Source of the DNA: Yersinia enterocolitica subsp. enterocolitica
Lineage (GTDB): Bacteria; Pseudomonadota; Gammaproteobacteria; Enterobacterales; Enterobacteriaceae
Reading direction: 5' to 3'
Assembly: GCF_901472495.1 (NCBI RefSeq)
Contig: NZ_LR590469.1
Span: forward strand, 1,798,001 to 1,862,000
Length of the DNA stretch: 64,000 nt
Below are positions 19,471 to 28,935 of the stretch, one piece after another. The position numbers and the translations under genes were made by a program. Every line of letters starts with the position of its first letter. The stretch's first letter is position 1. A model generated the notes under the pieces. That model made no database searches. It was not told the DNA's origin and saw only the letters and a program-made list of their open reading frames with translations.

Positions 19471-19866
19471 AAGCCCCTAAAACAAGGGGCTTCAGACTGC
19501 TGACAAACCTCGGCAATCCAATTTTGCAAGGTGAGGACTGGCAGAAGAGTAAAGCGTCCGCGCCACGGATGGCGCGGCTCGAGCCCCCAGGGAAGGGTTT
19601 ACGGCGTCTTTACGATCTGCCTGTTTTCACCGCTACGGGCACTTTGTCATTAACCTCAAGCCCCTAAAATAAGGGGCTTCAGACTGCTGACAAACCTCGG
19701 CAACCCAATTTTGCAAGGTGAGGACTGGCAGAAGAGTAAAGCGTCCGCGCCACGGATGGCGCGGCTCGAGCCCCCAGGGAAGGGTTTACGGCGTCTTTAC
19801 GATCTGCCTGTTTTCACCGCTACGGGCACTTTGTCATTAACCTCAAGCCCCTAAAATAAGGGGCTT
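19471..19866. repeat. Two tandem YPAL elements with three copies of a terminator
   Basis: Two almost identical 165-bp palindromic elements (19493-19657 and 19680-19844) alternate with three copies of the hairpin AAGCCCC/GGGGCTT (19471-19492, 19658-19679, 19845-19866), giving an exact 187-bp period. The internal stem is GGACGCTTTACTC-like, with the core GCGCCA-n-TGGCGC. The size, palindromy and target duplication of a terminator match the YPAL family of Yersinia. The insertion follows the lrhA stop, so the original terminator belongs to lrhA. Confidence 0.85.
19845..19866 (-). terminator. lrhA terminator hairpin (first of three copies)
   Basis: AAGCCCC-TAAAATAA-GGGGCTT lies 24 bases after the lrhA stop. 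Read on the minus strand it is followed by the YPAL rather than a T-run. The copy at 19471-19492 is followed on that strand by TTTTTTGTTCCC and is the one with an intact T-tract. Confidence 0.65.
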
Positions 19867-19890
19867 ATCATGTTTTATACCAGTAACGGG

Positions 19891-20823
19891 TTAACTTTGA
19901 TCATCAATTAAAAAATCAGAACCCAGGGTTAAATCCGTACCGGACTGCAAACCGTGTTGATGACCTGTCTGCATAGCATCGAAAATAGCCAAGGCCAATT
20001 CATTGCTACACCGGCTGTCTTTACATAATGAATAATGAGTTTCAGGCAGGCGAGGTAGCCCTTCTGTTTCACCCAATACCCGTAAATCAGGACTCATCAT
20101 CTCAATCGGTCTGGCAGTAATACCCAGCCCTGCCCTCACTGCCGCACGAATGGCAGAAAGAGAAGAGGCGACATAGGCAATACGCCATGCGATACCGGCT
20201 CTGGTCAGATGCTCTATTGCCATATCACGAAATGGACTTGGCTCATCCATAACAACTAAAGGTACTGATTCGCCGGGTTGGAATTGGTAATCGGCGGAGC
20301 AATACCACAGCGTCGGTGATGTTCTTAAAATCACATGAGGATGGTTGTCGACCTTGGCGGTGGTGATCGCCAGATCCGCTTCGCCATGACTCAGCATGTC
20401 AGCAATGAGTGGGCTACGTTTTACCCGCACATCGATGGCCAGCCGAGGATATAGCGTCGCCACTCGGTTTAGCAAGAAAGGCAACAGTGTATCGGCAGTA
20501 TCATCAGATGCGCCGATAATGAGTGAACCTTCTACATTGCTATACATCAGCGATGTACAAGCTTCGTCGTTAAAACGCAAAATTTTTCTGGCATAGCCAA
20601 GTAACTGGAGACCATGTTCAGTGAGCAATTTGTTACGCCCGTGACGGGCAAATAACTCCTTACCTACTAACTGTTCTAACCGTTGCATTTGTTGGCTAAC
20701 TGCTGACTGAGTTCGACAAACCGCTGCCGCAGCAGAGGCAAACGTATTCAAGTCAGCAACAGCTACAAAGGTTCTAAGCAGATCGAGGTCGAGATTAATT
20801 ATCGGACGATTTGCATTTGTCAT
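19891..20823 (-). CDS. lrhA: LysR-type regulator LrhA (RovM homologue)
   Basis: This 310-residue LysR-family regulator has an N-terminal winged helix-turn-helix (about residues 14-72: LRTFVAVADLNTFASAAAAV, then RTQSAVSQQMQRLE) and a C-terminal effector-binding domain. Its sequence and its place between nuo and alaA identify it as LrhA. LrhA represses motility genes in E. coli, and its Yersinia orthologue RovM controls rovA and virulence-related traits. A long untranslated region precedes it, as in E. coli. Tandem YPALs follow it and may shape its 3' end. Confidence 0.95.
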   Translation of the reverse strand: MTNANRPIINLDLDLLRTFVAVADLNTFASAAAAVCRTQSAVSQQMQRLEQLVGKELFARHGRNKLLTEHGLQLLGYARKILRFNDEACTSLMYSNVEGSLIIGASDDTADTLLPFLLNRVATLYPRLAIDVRVKRSPLIADMLSHGEADLAITTAKVDNHPHVILRTSPTLWYCSADYQFQPGESVPLVVMDEPSPFRDMAIEHLTRAGIAWRIAYVASSLSAIRAAVRAGLGITARPIEMMSPDLRVLGETEGLPRLPETHYSLCKDSRCSNELALAIFDAMQTGHQHGLQSGTDLTLGSDFLIDDQS

Positions 20824-21686
20824 AGTGTATTCTTCACTTTTTTGAATTCTAATTACAAACTACCCTGGTGTTTATGTATTAGCGCCATCAATAAGGGACA
20901 ACGCTAAGTATGACAGTACCCCACTCATTCGAGTAGGGCAAAAAATTTACTTATATTTCGTTACCGCTATCTCTTTTTAAAAAAAACTATTGGCTGAATT
21001 CTGTCTCTGTTTGTGAGTACGGTCATAAAAAAGTGCTAAATCTTCGATAAATGAAGATTTTTTCCTTTAGAAATCCTGATTTTTTGTAGCCTTTATAAAG
21101 CAGCTTATCTCTTATTTTAATTAAATCAACGAGACCAACTCATCGATAAATATTAAAAATAATCAATATTTCTCTTGCGGATTTTTTATCTAATTGAGTA
21201 ATTTCAAGTGGTAAGATTTGATAATCGATAAGCATTTTTAAGATTAACATTAGCTAATCTTAATAGTTTTCCTATTTACAAACTTGCCTCTTTTCGTCCT
21301 TCTATATATGTATGATGATATAAACTGTTGAATCCAGATTCTCAGCTTAAAACGCAACGTAATTGGACATCGATACTCTCACTTCCTTTCTGGTTTCTAT
21401 CGTGCAGAAAATGGGGCTTAATTTTTATCAAAATCTATTTTTTACTAATGCGCACGTACGATGAAATCTGGCAGAAGAAAACTTCAGACAAACTCATCAA
21501 TCACATAGCGCCCGGTAGGTTTGAGAGCAAAAACACGGGTAAAAACACCTATACTTTACGCCCCACAGTCATTTGCACTAAAGATGTGCATATAACTTCA
21601 AAAATCAGCGGCGTCGGAGTACATTGAACACCTTGCAGTGTTCCACGCTGAGGACACGCTTTTACCAGCAAAAGGCTCAATTTTTT
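20824..21686. other. lrhA-alaA divergent regulatory region
   Basis: This AT-rich stretch of about 860 bp separates two divergent genes. It includes a 99-codon open frame (21328-21627) without a convincing ribosome site or family, which I do not accept as a gene. The length agrees with the long regulated lrhA leader known in relatives. No individual operators could be assigned. Confidence 0.5.
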
Positions 21687-22901
21687 ATGTCCCCCATTGA
21701 GAAATCCAGCAAACTGGACAACGTCTGTTACGACATTCGTGGCCCAGTGCTAAAAGAAGCTAAGCGTCTTGAAGAAGAAGGTAACAAGGTTCTGAAACTC
21801 AACATCGGCAACCCTGCCCCGTTTGGTTTCGATGCACCGGATGAGATTCTGGTGGATGTGATCCGTAATTTGCCGACTGCACAGGGCTATTGCGACTCCA
21901 AAGGCCTTTTTTCGGCGCGCAAAGCCATTATGCAGCACTATCAGGCACGCGATATGCGCGATCTGACGGTAGAGGATATCTACATTGGGAATGGCGTTTC
22001 TGAGCTGATCGTGCAATCCATGCAAGCATTGCTAAACCTTGGCGATGAAATGCTGGTACCGGCCCCGGACTATCCGTTATGGACGGCGGCAGTATCACTT
22101 TCGAGCGGTAAAGCTGTGCATTATATGTGTGATGAAGAATCAGGCTGGTTCCCTGATTTGGACGATATCCGCAGTAAAATCACCCCACGCACCCGCGGGA
22201 TAGTGATTATCAACCCGAACAACCCGACTGGCGCGGTCTACAGCAAAGAGTTGTTGCTGGAGATTGTCGAAATCGCTCGCCAGAATGATCTGATTATTTT
22301 CGCCGATGAGATCTACGATAAGATTTTATATGACGAATCTCAGCATCATTCGATTGCTGCACTGGCACCTGATTTACTGACGGTGACCTTCAATGGTCTG
22401 TCCAAGACTTACCGTGTCGCCGGTTTCCGTCAGGGCTGGATGGTGCTGAATGGGCCGAAGAAACACGCGAAAGGTTATATTGAAGGTTTGGAAATGCTGG
22501 CATCCATGCGCTTGTGCGCTAACGTGCCAATGCAGCATGCAATTCAGACTGCATTAGGTGGCTATCAGAGCATCAGCGAATTTATCCAACCTGGCGGGCG
22601 TTTGTACGAACAACGCGACCGTGCCTGGGAGTTGATTAACCAGATACCGGGGGTTTCCTGTGTGAAACCACAGGGCGCGCTCTATATGTTCCCGCGTATT
22701 GATCAGAAGCGTTTTAACCTGAAAGACGATCAGAAATTGGTATTAGATCTTCTGTTGCAGGAAAAAGTCTTGTTGGTACAGGGCAGTGCCTTTAACTGGC
22801 CATATCCGGATCATGTGCGTATCGTGACGTTACCGCGTGTGGATGAGCTGGAGATGGCGGTTGGGAAGCTGGGGCGGTTTTTGGAGACCTACCACCAGTA
22901 G
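21687..22901 (+). CDS. alaA: Glutamate-pyruvate aminotransferase AlaA
   Basis: AlaA makes alanine from pyruvate and glutamate with a pyridoxal phosphate cofactor. The 404 residues match E. coli AlaA (YfbQ) closely. I start at 21687 (MSPIEKSSKLDNVCYD), the family start; the frame extends 21 codons upstream without conservation. The cofactor region VIINPNNPTGAVYSKELL, IFADEIYDKILYD and the Schiff-base Lys of NGLSKTYRVAGFRQGW are all present. AAAGG lies about 11 nt before the ATG, which is rather far. It is monocistronic, followed by the mosaic repeat. Confidence 0.96.
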   Translation: MSPIEKSSKLDNVCYDIRGPVLKEAKRLEEEGNKVLKLNIGNPAPFGFDAPDEILVDVIRNLPTAQGYCDSKGLFSARKAIMQHYQARDMRDLTVEDIYIGNGVSELIVQSMQALLNLGDEMLVPAPDYPLWTAAVSLSSGKAVHYMCDEESGWFPDLDDIRSKITPRTRGIVIINPNNPTGAVYSKELLLEIVEIARQNDLIIFADEIYDKILYDESQHHSIAALAPDLLTVTFNGLSKTYRVAGFRQGWMVLNGPKKHAKGYIEGLEMLASMRLCANVPMQHAIQTALGGYQSISEFIQPGGRLYEQRDRAWELINQIPGVSCVKPQGALYMFPRIDQKRFNLKDDQKLVLDLLLQEKVLLVQGSAFNWPYPDHVRIVTLPRVDELEMAVGKLGRFLETYHQ

Positions 22902-22944
22902 GGTTTGGTTTTTTATTTGGTTAGTAGCCTTGGTGACTGATTCG

Positions 22945-23480
22945 GTTGACATAAGATCAGCGATCACCTTGTCTCTGAAGCTTCAACCGCCAAAGGGGTT
23001 ACAAGCGCGTAACCCCCTTGGATCCCCTGCGCTAGCGCACGTATCGCTTGCCACTTCGTGGGTGCCCTCAATCATCGTTCCGGCTGACGGACTGGGCCGA
23101 TTCACTCCTGTTCAAGCGGCCCTCGCTCGGCATCCATGCCTCGCGTCCTACCTCCACTCTTCACTCGGCAGCTCAAATGTGCTTTTAACATCAAAATCTA
23201 AAAATGGGTTTGGTTTTGAATTGTTTTTTGACCTTGAGCGCAATCAGGAATATTACCGACAAAGATTGCAGGCCGAATGAGCCGCATGGACGCGGCGAAA
23301 GGGGCTGTCGAGCTGGGAGCGAGTCAGCCCCGGTTCGAACAGCCAGCAAGCTGCCGGAGGGCACTGCGACAGCAGTAATATTTCGCGCAAGCCGCAGGTG
23401 CAGGAGGGCCGGCCTGCCCTCCTGCTCGGTTGAGGCCGCGAAGGTAAGGTGATAACTGAACGAATATCAACCGAAACCTG
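22945..23480. repeat. Long mosaic intergenic repeat, copy B
   Basis: This stretch of about 530 bp between alaA and yfbR contains no credible gene. In inverted orientation it shares several blocks with 998-1500: the GGGGTTAC/GTAACCCCC hairpin (about 22995-23020), GCTAGCGCACGTATCGCTTG (about 23031-23050), CACTCGGCAGCTCAAATGTG (about 23162-23181) and GGAATATTACCGACAAAG (about 23249-23266). It continues to about 23480 with further hairpins (GCCGCATGGACGCGGC at about 23281, GGAGGGCCGGCCTGCCCTCC at about 23401) that copy A lacks in the window because of the IS. I do not know a name for this family. Confidence 0.75.
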
Positions 23481-23572
23481 ATCCGATCAAATCAAACATC
23501 AACCCAAACCCAAACCCAATCTGATATGCTATCCCCCAGTTCTGCCTTTAAAAAGTAAAAAAGAGAGAAACT

Positions 23573-24166
23573 ATGAGTCACTTCTTCGCCCACCTATCCC
23601 GCTTGAAACTGATCAACCGCTGGCCGCTGATGCGTAATGTCCGCACTGAGAATGTTTCTGAGCACAGTTTGCAGGTGGCATTTGTCGCTCATGCATTAGC
23701 TATTATCAAAAACCGGAAATTTAATGGCAATCTTAATGCCGATCGTATCGCGCTGCTGGCGATGTACCACGATGCCAGCGAAGTGATAACCGGTGATTTA
23801 CCCACCCCTATCAAGTATTACAATCCTCAGATTGCTCATGAATATAAAAAGATAGAAAAAGTCGCGCAGCAGAAGCTAATTGAAATGCTACCCGAAGAGT
23901 TACAGCACGATTTTCGTTGTCTGCTGGATGAGCATTATTATAGCGAAGAGGAAAAAGCATTGGTTAAACAAGCTGATGCGCTATGCGCTTATCTCAAATG
24001 TTTAGAAGAATTATCTGCCGGTAACAATGAGTTCATCCAAGCCAAAGTGCGGCTGGAGAAGACCCTCGCCATGCGTCAAAGCCCGGAAATGGATTATTTT
24101 ATGGAAGTTTTCGTCCCCAGCTTTAGCTTGTCTCTGGACGAAATCAGCCTCGACTCACTGGATTGA
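23573..24166 (+). CDS. yfbR: 5'-deoxynucleotidase YfbR (HD domain)
   Basis: YfbR removes the phosphate from deoxyribonucleoside 5'-monophosphates and helps tune dNTP pools. The 197 residues match the E. coli protein, two residues shorter. The HD-domain metal ligands His31 (SEHSLQVA), His66-Asp67 (MYHDASE) and Asp135 (QADALCAY) correspond to His33, His68-Asp69 and Asp137 of E. coli. AGAGAG lies before the ATG. An ERIC follows the stop codon. Confidence 0.96.
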
Positions 24167-24208
24167 TGAGCAGCCTATCTTTTAGATAGCGGCAAGGCCG
24201 AAGCACAT

Positions 24209-24332
24209 TATCCAAAGTCATTGCCGTTACAGGTAGGCAGCCAGTGCACGAATCCCGATGAGCTGACGTTTTTGTCAGTGATTCGGGTGAGTAAGCGCAG
24301 CTAACACCCCTGTAGCGGCAAGGCCGAAGGAT
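24209..24332. repeat. ERIC element between yfbR and yfbS
   Basis: This full-length ERIC of about 124 bp has the central palindrome AATCCCGATGAGCTGAC/GTCAGTGATTCGGGT. The ends have drifted (GCCGTTACAGGTAGGCAG). Similar arm sequence at about 24188-24208 suggests a second, broken end next to it. It lies between convergent genes and ends 4 bases before the yfbS stop. Confidence 0.8.
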
Positions 24333-24335
24333 AAA

Positions 24336-26171
24336 TTAGAAGGGGAATAATAATGGCACTACCATCACACTCACGATCATCACCAACAGGGTAAACGGCA
24401 CCCCTATTCGGATAAAATCACCAAATTTATAGCCACCGGGGCCTAAAACCAAGGTATTAACCGGGGATGAGACCGGAGTCATAAAGGCCGCTGATGCAGC
24501 AATACCGATAATCATCGCGAATGGATACGGGGAAAGCGACATCTCACGAGCGGCCGCTATGGCGATCGGTGCCATCAACACCGCCGTCGCTGTATTGGAA
24601 ATAAATAGCCCGATGGTGGCGCACAGCACAAATAAGCACAGCAACATCACTCTTGGCCCCATACCACCAGCGACATCCATCAAACCACGGACTATCAAAT
24701 CTACCCCGCCAGTTTTTTGCAGCGCTTGTGCAAAGGGCATCATCCCGATAATTAGAATCAAACTTGGCCAATGGATTGAGCGATAAGCACTTTCCATATC
24801 AATACAGCGAAATTGCCCCATCAACAAACATGCCACTAACGCCGCTATCACATTCGGCACTTCGTCAGTTAGCATCATCGCCACCATCAGCGCCAGACAG
24901 AACAAAGCATGGGGCGCTTGTGAAATTGCCGGTGCCACTTCATCAACTTCAGCCGGTAAATTCAGCACAATAAAATCACGGGTTTTCTGCTGCAATTGAC
25001 GAATCAATTTCCAGTCGCCGATCACCAATAAGATGTCGCCAAACTGTAATTTATCATCGACTAGTTTACCTTCCAGGGTCTTACCATTGCGACGAATACC
25101 CACAACATTCAGGCCATAGCGGGTACGGAAGGTGACTTCACGTAAACTTTTTCCCAGCAGGGAAGAGTCTGGAATAAGAGAAACTTCGGCCATCCCGACG
25201 TTACGCGCCTGTTCAGAGAAATACTCACCACGCAACACCATCGGCTCTAGCATCTGCTCAGTACAAAATTCGCGTAAATCCACATCGCAATCAGACATAT
25301 CAATCAGCAAAACATCATTTTCGTGCAGCTCAGACGAGCCGGTCGCACTGACCATGACCCGCCGAAAACGTTTCCAGCGCTCAATCCCGACCACATTCGC
25401 CCCATAGCGGGCGCGCAAATGTAGCTCATCAAGAGAACGGCCAATCAAAGGAGAATCGTGGCGAATAGCCAAACGGCGGGCGCGGCCGGTGAGTTTATAA
25501 TCGCGGATAAGATCACGGAAGGTACGGCGCTTCCATTGCTGCTCTTTTTCTGAACTTTCCGGCTTTCCGCCCAACCAGTGGCGGGCAACCAACATGTAGC
25601 CAACCCCCATCAACAAGATGATAAAGCCAATCGGCGTCACGCCGAAGAAACCAAAACCTTTAATACCTTCGCGCAGCAACTCACTGTTCACCACCATATT
25701 GGGTGGCGTCGCGACCAGCGTCATCATGCCACTGATAAGCCCGGCAAAACTTAGCGGCATCATTAATCGCCCGGGCGAAATCTTCATCCGACTGGCGACA
25801 CTTAATACTACCGGGATAAAAATCGCCACCACGCCGGTTGAGCTCATAAAGGCTCCCAACCCCGCCACAGTCACCATCAGTAACGCCAGCATTTTGGTTT
25901 CGCTGTGGCCAGCAACTTTTACCAGCCAATCCCCCACCTGATAGGCGACGCCGGTTCTCACTAACCCTTCACCAATGACAAACAATGCCGCAATCAAGAT
26001 GACATTAGGGTCACTGAAGCCGCTGGTCGCCTCCCCTAATGACAGCGTGCCGCTCATGACAAAGGCAATAATGACCAATAATGCCACGACATCCATCCGC
26101 AGTTTATTGGTGGTAAACAGCACAATAGCTATCAGAAGTAGCGTCAACACCCACAATAGTTCGCTGTTCAA
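24336..26171 (-). CDS. yfbS: YfbS, SLC13/CitMHS-type permease with two RCK-C domains
   Basis: This 611-residue membrane protein resembles E. coli YfbS (610). An N-terminal half of the permease (about residues 1-195) and a C-terminal half (about 400-611) flank two TrkA-C/RCK-C regulatory domains with the repeated motif RxRYGxNVVGI. The substrate is unknown; the family moves anions coupled to sodium. I place the start at the TTG at 26171 (then NSELLWVLTLLL), which has GAGG 5 nt upstream and matches the E. coli start MNGELIWVL. The alternative TTG at 26219 lies inside a small ERIC remnant and adds 16 unconserved codons. Confidence 0.92.
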   Translation of the reverse strand: MNSELLWVLTLLLIAIVLFTTNKLRMDVVALLVIIAFVMSGTLSLGEATSGFSDPNVILIAALFVIGEGLVRTGVAYQVGDWLVKVAGHSETKMLALLMVTVAGLGAFMSSTGVVAIFIPVVLSVASRMKISPGRLMMPLSFAGLISGMMTLVATPPNMVVNSELLREGIKGFGFFGVTPIGFIILLMGVGYMLVARHWLGGKPESSEKEQQWKRRTFRDLIRDYKLTGRARRLAIRHDSPLIGRSLDELHLRARYGANVVGIERWKRFRRVMVSATGSSELHENDVLLIDMSDCDVDLREFCTEQMLEPMVLRGEYFSEQARNVGMAEVSLIPDSSLLGKSLREVTFRTRYGLNVVGIRRNGKTLEGKLVDDKLQFGDILLVIGDWKLIRQLQQKTRDFIVLNLPAEVDEVAPAISQAPHALFCLALMVAMMLTDEVPNVIAALVACLLMGQFRCIDMESAYRSIHWPSLILIIGMMPFAQALQKTGGVDLIVRGLMDVAGGMGPRVMLLCLFVLCATIGLFISNTATAVLMAPIAIAAAREMSLSPYPFAMIIGIAASAAFMTPVSSPVNTLVLGPGGYKFGDFIRIGVPFTLLVMIVSVMVVPLLFPF

Positions 26172-26210
26172 AATGGCCTCGTTGGCAAAAAGTGAAAAGG
26201 AATATCCAGC

Positions 26211-26279
26211 TATACCCAAAATAATTCGAGTTGCAGGAAGGCGGCCAACGCATATGCAATTTGAAGTATGAAGGGTATA
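26211..26279. repeat. Internally deleted ERIC at the 5' end of yfbS
   Basis: Both termini of an ERIC are present (AATAATTCGAGTTGCAGGAAGG on the left, GCAATTTGAAGTATGAAGGGTAT on the right), but the central palindrome is deleted, leaving about 69 bp. It sits 40 bases upstream of the yfbS start, in its 5' leader. Confidence 0.75.
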
Positions 26280-26536
26280 GGGTAGTAAATCATCAAATTA
26301 AGACACTACCGCTGTTTGAGATCAATAATGACTGTAAATTTATGCGCTTACCATCCCACAACGGCATTAATTGTATTTTTTTCTGAAAAATAATTAACCA
26401 ATTTGTGATGCAGTATTCAGCGATTAAAAAAACAGGCTCGGAATTCTCAGATATTCAGTGCCGTTTAACTGACTGACTATACTGAGAATACTGTCTTTCG
26501 AGCAGTCAAATTGAAAACTGGCGGCAGGAGCACTGA

Positions 26537-27334
26537 ATGGGCACCATCACGGATTATCCGCTCGTCCTTTTTATTTTATCATTCACTACGTTGTGGTGTT
26601 CGGCTTATGCCGGTCAGGCATATTTTCGGCGTGGACAAATTTTGGACGAGAATATCCGTGAGAATTTTACTGTTATTCAAGGAGCTACCCTGACACTGCT
26701 TGGCCTGATTATCGGTTTTAGCTTTTCGATGGCGATCAGCCGCTATGATTTGCGTAAAAATTACGAAGAGGCAGAGGCCAATGCAATTGGGACAGAATAT
26801 TTGCGTGTCGATTATTTGCCAGCCGCATCCGCTGTCACCACCAAGGCATTGTTAATACGCTATCTTGATCAACGGATACTTTTTTATACCACACGCAATG
26901 ACAGCCATCTGACAGAGATTAATGACCAAACTAATCAATTGGAGAATGCCCTATGGGCTGAATTGATTGTACCAGTCAATCAAAAACCAGATCCAGTACG
27001 CGCTTTGGTGGTTTCCGGTATGAATGATGTATTGAATTCAGCCGGTTACACCCAAGCAGCTTGGTGGAATAGAATACCAATGGCGGCATGGCTATTGATG
27101 TTTCTCATCGCAATTGGTAGTTGTATTTTGGTCGGCTATGGTTCACGGCAGGGTAAAAATGGCAAAATAATGACGCTGATATTGCCCTTGATTATTTCAT
27201 TCTCTTTTATGCTTATCGCCGACATTGATAGCCCGCGCGGGGGGATTATTCGGGTAAAACCACAAAATCTTCACAGCCTGGAAGGCAGCTTAGCGCCGCT
27301 CCCCTCAGTGCCATCACATCCCCTGTCGCGCTAA
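26537..27334 (+). CDS. DUF4239 membrane protein
   Basis: This 265-residue protein has two N-terminal membrane segments (about 8-25 and 45-65: LTLLGLIIGFSFSMAISRYDL), a long soluble middle part, and two C-terminal segments (about 182-201 and 211-228). This layout and the motif GLIIGFSFSMAISRYDLR with following EAxAIGTEYLR agree with DUF4239, a family remotely related to bestrophin-like channels. Its function is not established. GGCAGGAGCAC precedes the ATG. It is monocistronic, divergent from yfbS, and ends in a YPAL-modified terminator. Confidence 0.8.
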   Translation: MGTITDYPLVLFILSFTTLWCSAYAGQAYFRRGQILDENIRENFTVIQGATLTLLGLIIGFSFSMAISRYDLRKNYEEAEANAIGTEYLRVDYLPAASAVTTKALLIRYLDQRILFYTTRNDSHLTEINDQTNQLENALWAELIVPVNQKPDPVRALVVSGMNDVLNSAGYTQAAWWNRIPMAAWLLMFLIAIGSCILVGYGSRQGKNGKIMTLILPLIISFSFMLIADIDSPRGGIIRVKPQNLHSLEGSLAPLPSVPSHPLSR

Positions 27335-27342
27335 AAGCAAAA

Positions 27343-27555
27343 GAGCGCCATCAGGCGCTCTGAGGTTAATGACAAAGTACCCGCAGCGGTGAAAACAGGC
27401 AGATCGTAAAGACGCCGTAAAATCGTCCCTGATGGCTCGACCCGCGCCCTCCCTGGCGCGGACGCTTTACTCTTCTACCTGTCTTCACCTTACAAGATCG
27501 AGTTATCGAGGTTTGTCAGCAGTCTGAGAGCGCCATCAGGCGCTCTCAATAAAAT
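27343..27555. repeat. YPAL element flanked by a duplicated terminator
   Basis: A palindromic element of about 177 bp (27361-27537) is flanked on both sides by the same hairpin, GAGCGCC-AT-CAGGCGCTC (27343-27360 and 27538-27555). The hairpin is the target duplication and probably the original terminator of the DUF4239 gene (and of the convergent hxpA). The loop of the element core reads CGCGCCCTCCCTGGCGCG. Confidence 0.85.
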
Positions 27556-27569
27556 ACTCACCAAAGTGA

Positions 27570-28226
27570 TTAGCCGATAAAGCGAACTGCCGCACCATTT
27601 GCTGTCTTTTCAACAGCGATATGTTCAAGTGAGCTGAGAACTAAATTAACTTGATCCAGTTTTGGTGTATCAGCAGGTGCATTCACGGCGATCACCTGGC
27701 AACCCGCCGCCAGCCCTGACAATATTCCCGCTGGTGCATCTTCCACCACAATGCAATCCGCCGGAGCCAAACCTAAACGTTCAGCACCCAGCAGGTAAGC
27801 ATCAGGCATAGGTTTGCCATGTTTCACCTGTTCAGCAGTGACGAACACTTTTGGCTCGGGTAAATGGCCCGCCGCACGGCGCGCAGAAGCAACGGGTACC
27901 GAACCTGAGGTCACAATCGCCCACGGAATAGACAAACTGTTCAGCCGCTCTAGCAATGACACCGCTCCCGGCAGAGCAGTTACACCATCAGTGTCATTGG
28001 CTTCAATGTGCTCTAAAGCCAAAAATTCTGCTTGAAGTTCTGCATCACTCGCACCCGGCATAAAATGACGAAGAGAGGTAATTGCTTGTTTCCCGTGGAT
28101 AAATTCTAGAACTTCCGATGGATCAATGCCACGACTTTGCGCCCAGCCAATCCAGGCTCGCTCCACAGCAGGTAATGAATCAACCAGAGTCCCATCCAAA
28201 TCAAAAAGAAAACCTTTACACTCCAC
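27570..28226 (-). CDS. hxpA: HAD-type sugar phosphatase HxpA (YfbT)
   Basis: This HAD-family phosphatase acts on hexose phosphates in E. coli. I start at the GTG at 28226 (MECKGFLFDLDGTLVDS), matching the E. coli N-terminus, with GAGG 8 nt upstream; the frame also opens at a TTG at 28247. It is 218 residues long. The catalytic DLDGTLVDS, motif II (IVTSGS), the Lys of KHGKPMPDAYL and the VVEDAPAG motif are all present. Confidence 0.94.
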   Translation of the reverse strand: MECKGFLFDLDGTLVDSLPAVERAWIGWAQSRGIDPSEVLEFIHGKQAITSLRHFMPGASDAELQAEFLALEHIEANDTDGVTALPGAVSLLERLNSLSIPWAIVTSGSVPVASARRAAGHLPEPKVFVTAEQVKHGKPMPDAYLLGAERLGLAPADCIVVEDAPAGILSGLAAGCQVIAVNAPADTPKLDQVNLVLSSLEHIAVEKTANGAAVRFIG

Positions 28227-28272
28227 AAGCACATCCTCGTTAGTCAATTCAGGTCTTGATCATTACGCACTA

Positions 28273-28767
28273 TCAGGCATTGATAATTTGCGAAATCTCA
28301 ACAGCACTCAAGTGGTACTGGCGCGGGCATGATTGCCAGATAGCCAGCATACGTTGGTATTTGTCCCACATTGGGGTTTGGGAATTGAAACCGTGTGTTC
28401 CTGAGTCAAAATGGGTATAGCGGCCTTCGGTATTCACCATAAAGCGCACATAACTCAGGTAACGCGATTCAGTAGCAGCATCAAAACCAAGGAACGCAAT
28501 ACGGCGCTCATCTAAATCTTGTTTGTCTTTCAGGTTATCCCAAGAGACTTGCAGTGCGTGATGCATCTCCATGATATTAATGATAGTACGGCAAGTATCT
28601 TCGCTCATTTCACCAAAATCACGGTCCAGTTCACGCATCTGCAAACCAAAGCCACGTTCGACAATCGTTTGCTGGCGGCGATAGCGCTCAGCGTTTTCCG
28701 GATCCAGCATGGTCATCATTTTGTACTGATTCGACAGAATCAGTCGTTGGGCGTTTGTCATATCCAT
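28273..28767 (-). CDS. yfbU: YfbU family protein
   Basis: This 164-residue soluble protein is nearly identical in length and sequence to E. coli YfbU (MDMTNAQRLILSNQYKMM). Its function is poorly defined; E. coli YfbU has been linked to cell death during stress. I start at the ATG at 28767, with TAGGAG 7 nt upstream, rather than the GTG one codon before. It lies 46 bases upstream of hxpA and is probably cotranscribed with it. Confidence 0.95.
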   Translation of the reverse strand: MDMTNAQRLILSNQYKMMTMLDPENAERYRRQQTIVERGFGLQMRELDRDFGEMSEDTCRTIINIMEMHHALQVSWDNLKDKQDLDERRIAFLGFDAATESRYLSYVRFMVNTEGRYTHFDSGTHGFNSQTPMWDKYQRMLAIWQSCPRQYHLSAVEISQIINA

Positions 28768-28935
28768 CACTAAACTCCTAAGACATAAATAATGAGGAAA
28801 TCATCGCATACAGAGTTGGGCCATACTTTGATTTGACAGGGGATTTTACGCTGCTGTTTATCAGATACATAAAAAGCCCCGGTTGCAGATAAAGCCCGGT
28901 ATGGATTCCCGACATTGCCCAATCAAAGGCTACAC

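Noticed and set aside
21328..21627. 99-codon open frame upstream of alaA
   Set aside because: It has no good ribosome site, no recognisable family and unusual composition, and it lies in the long lrhA-alaA regulatory region.
22837..23452. Open frames of 147 and 82 codons after alaA
   Set aside because: They run through the mosaic repeat and its hairpins, overlap alaA, and show no protein-like conservation.
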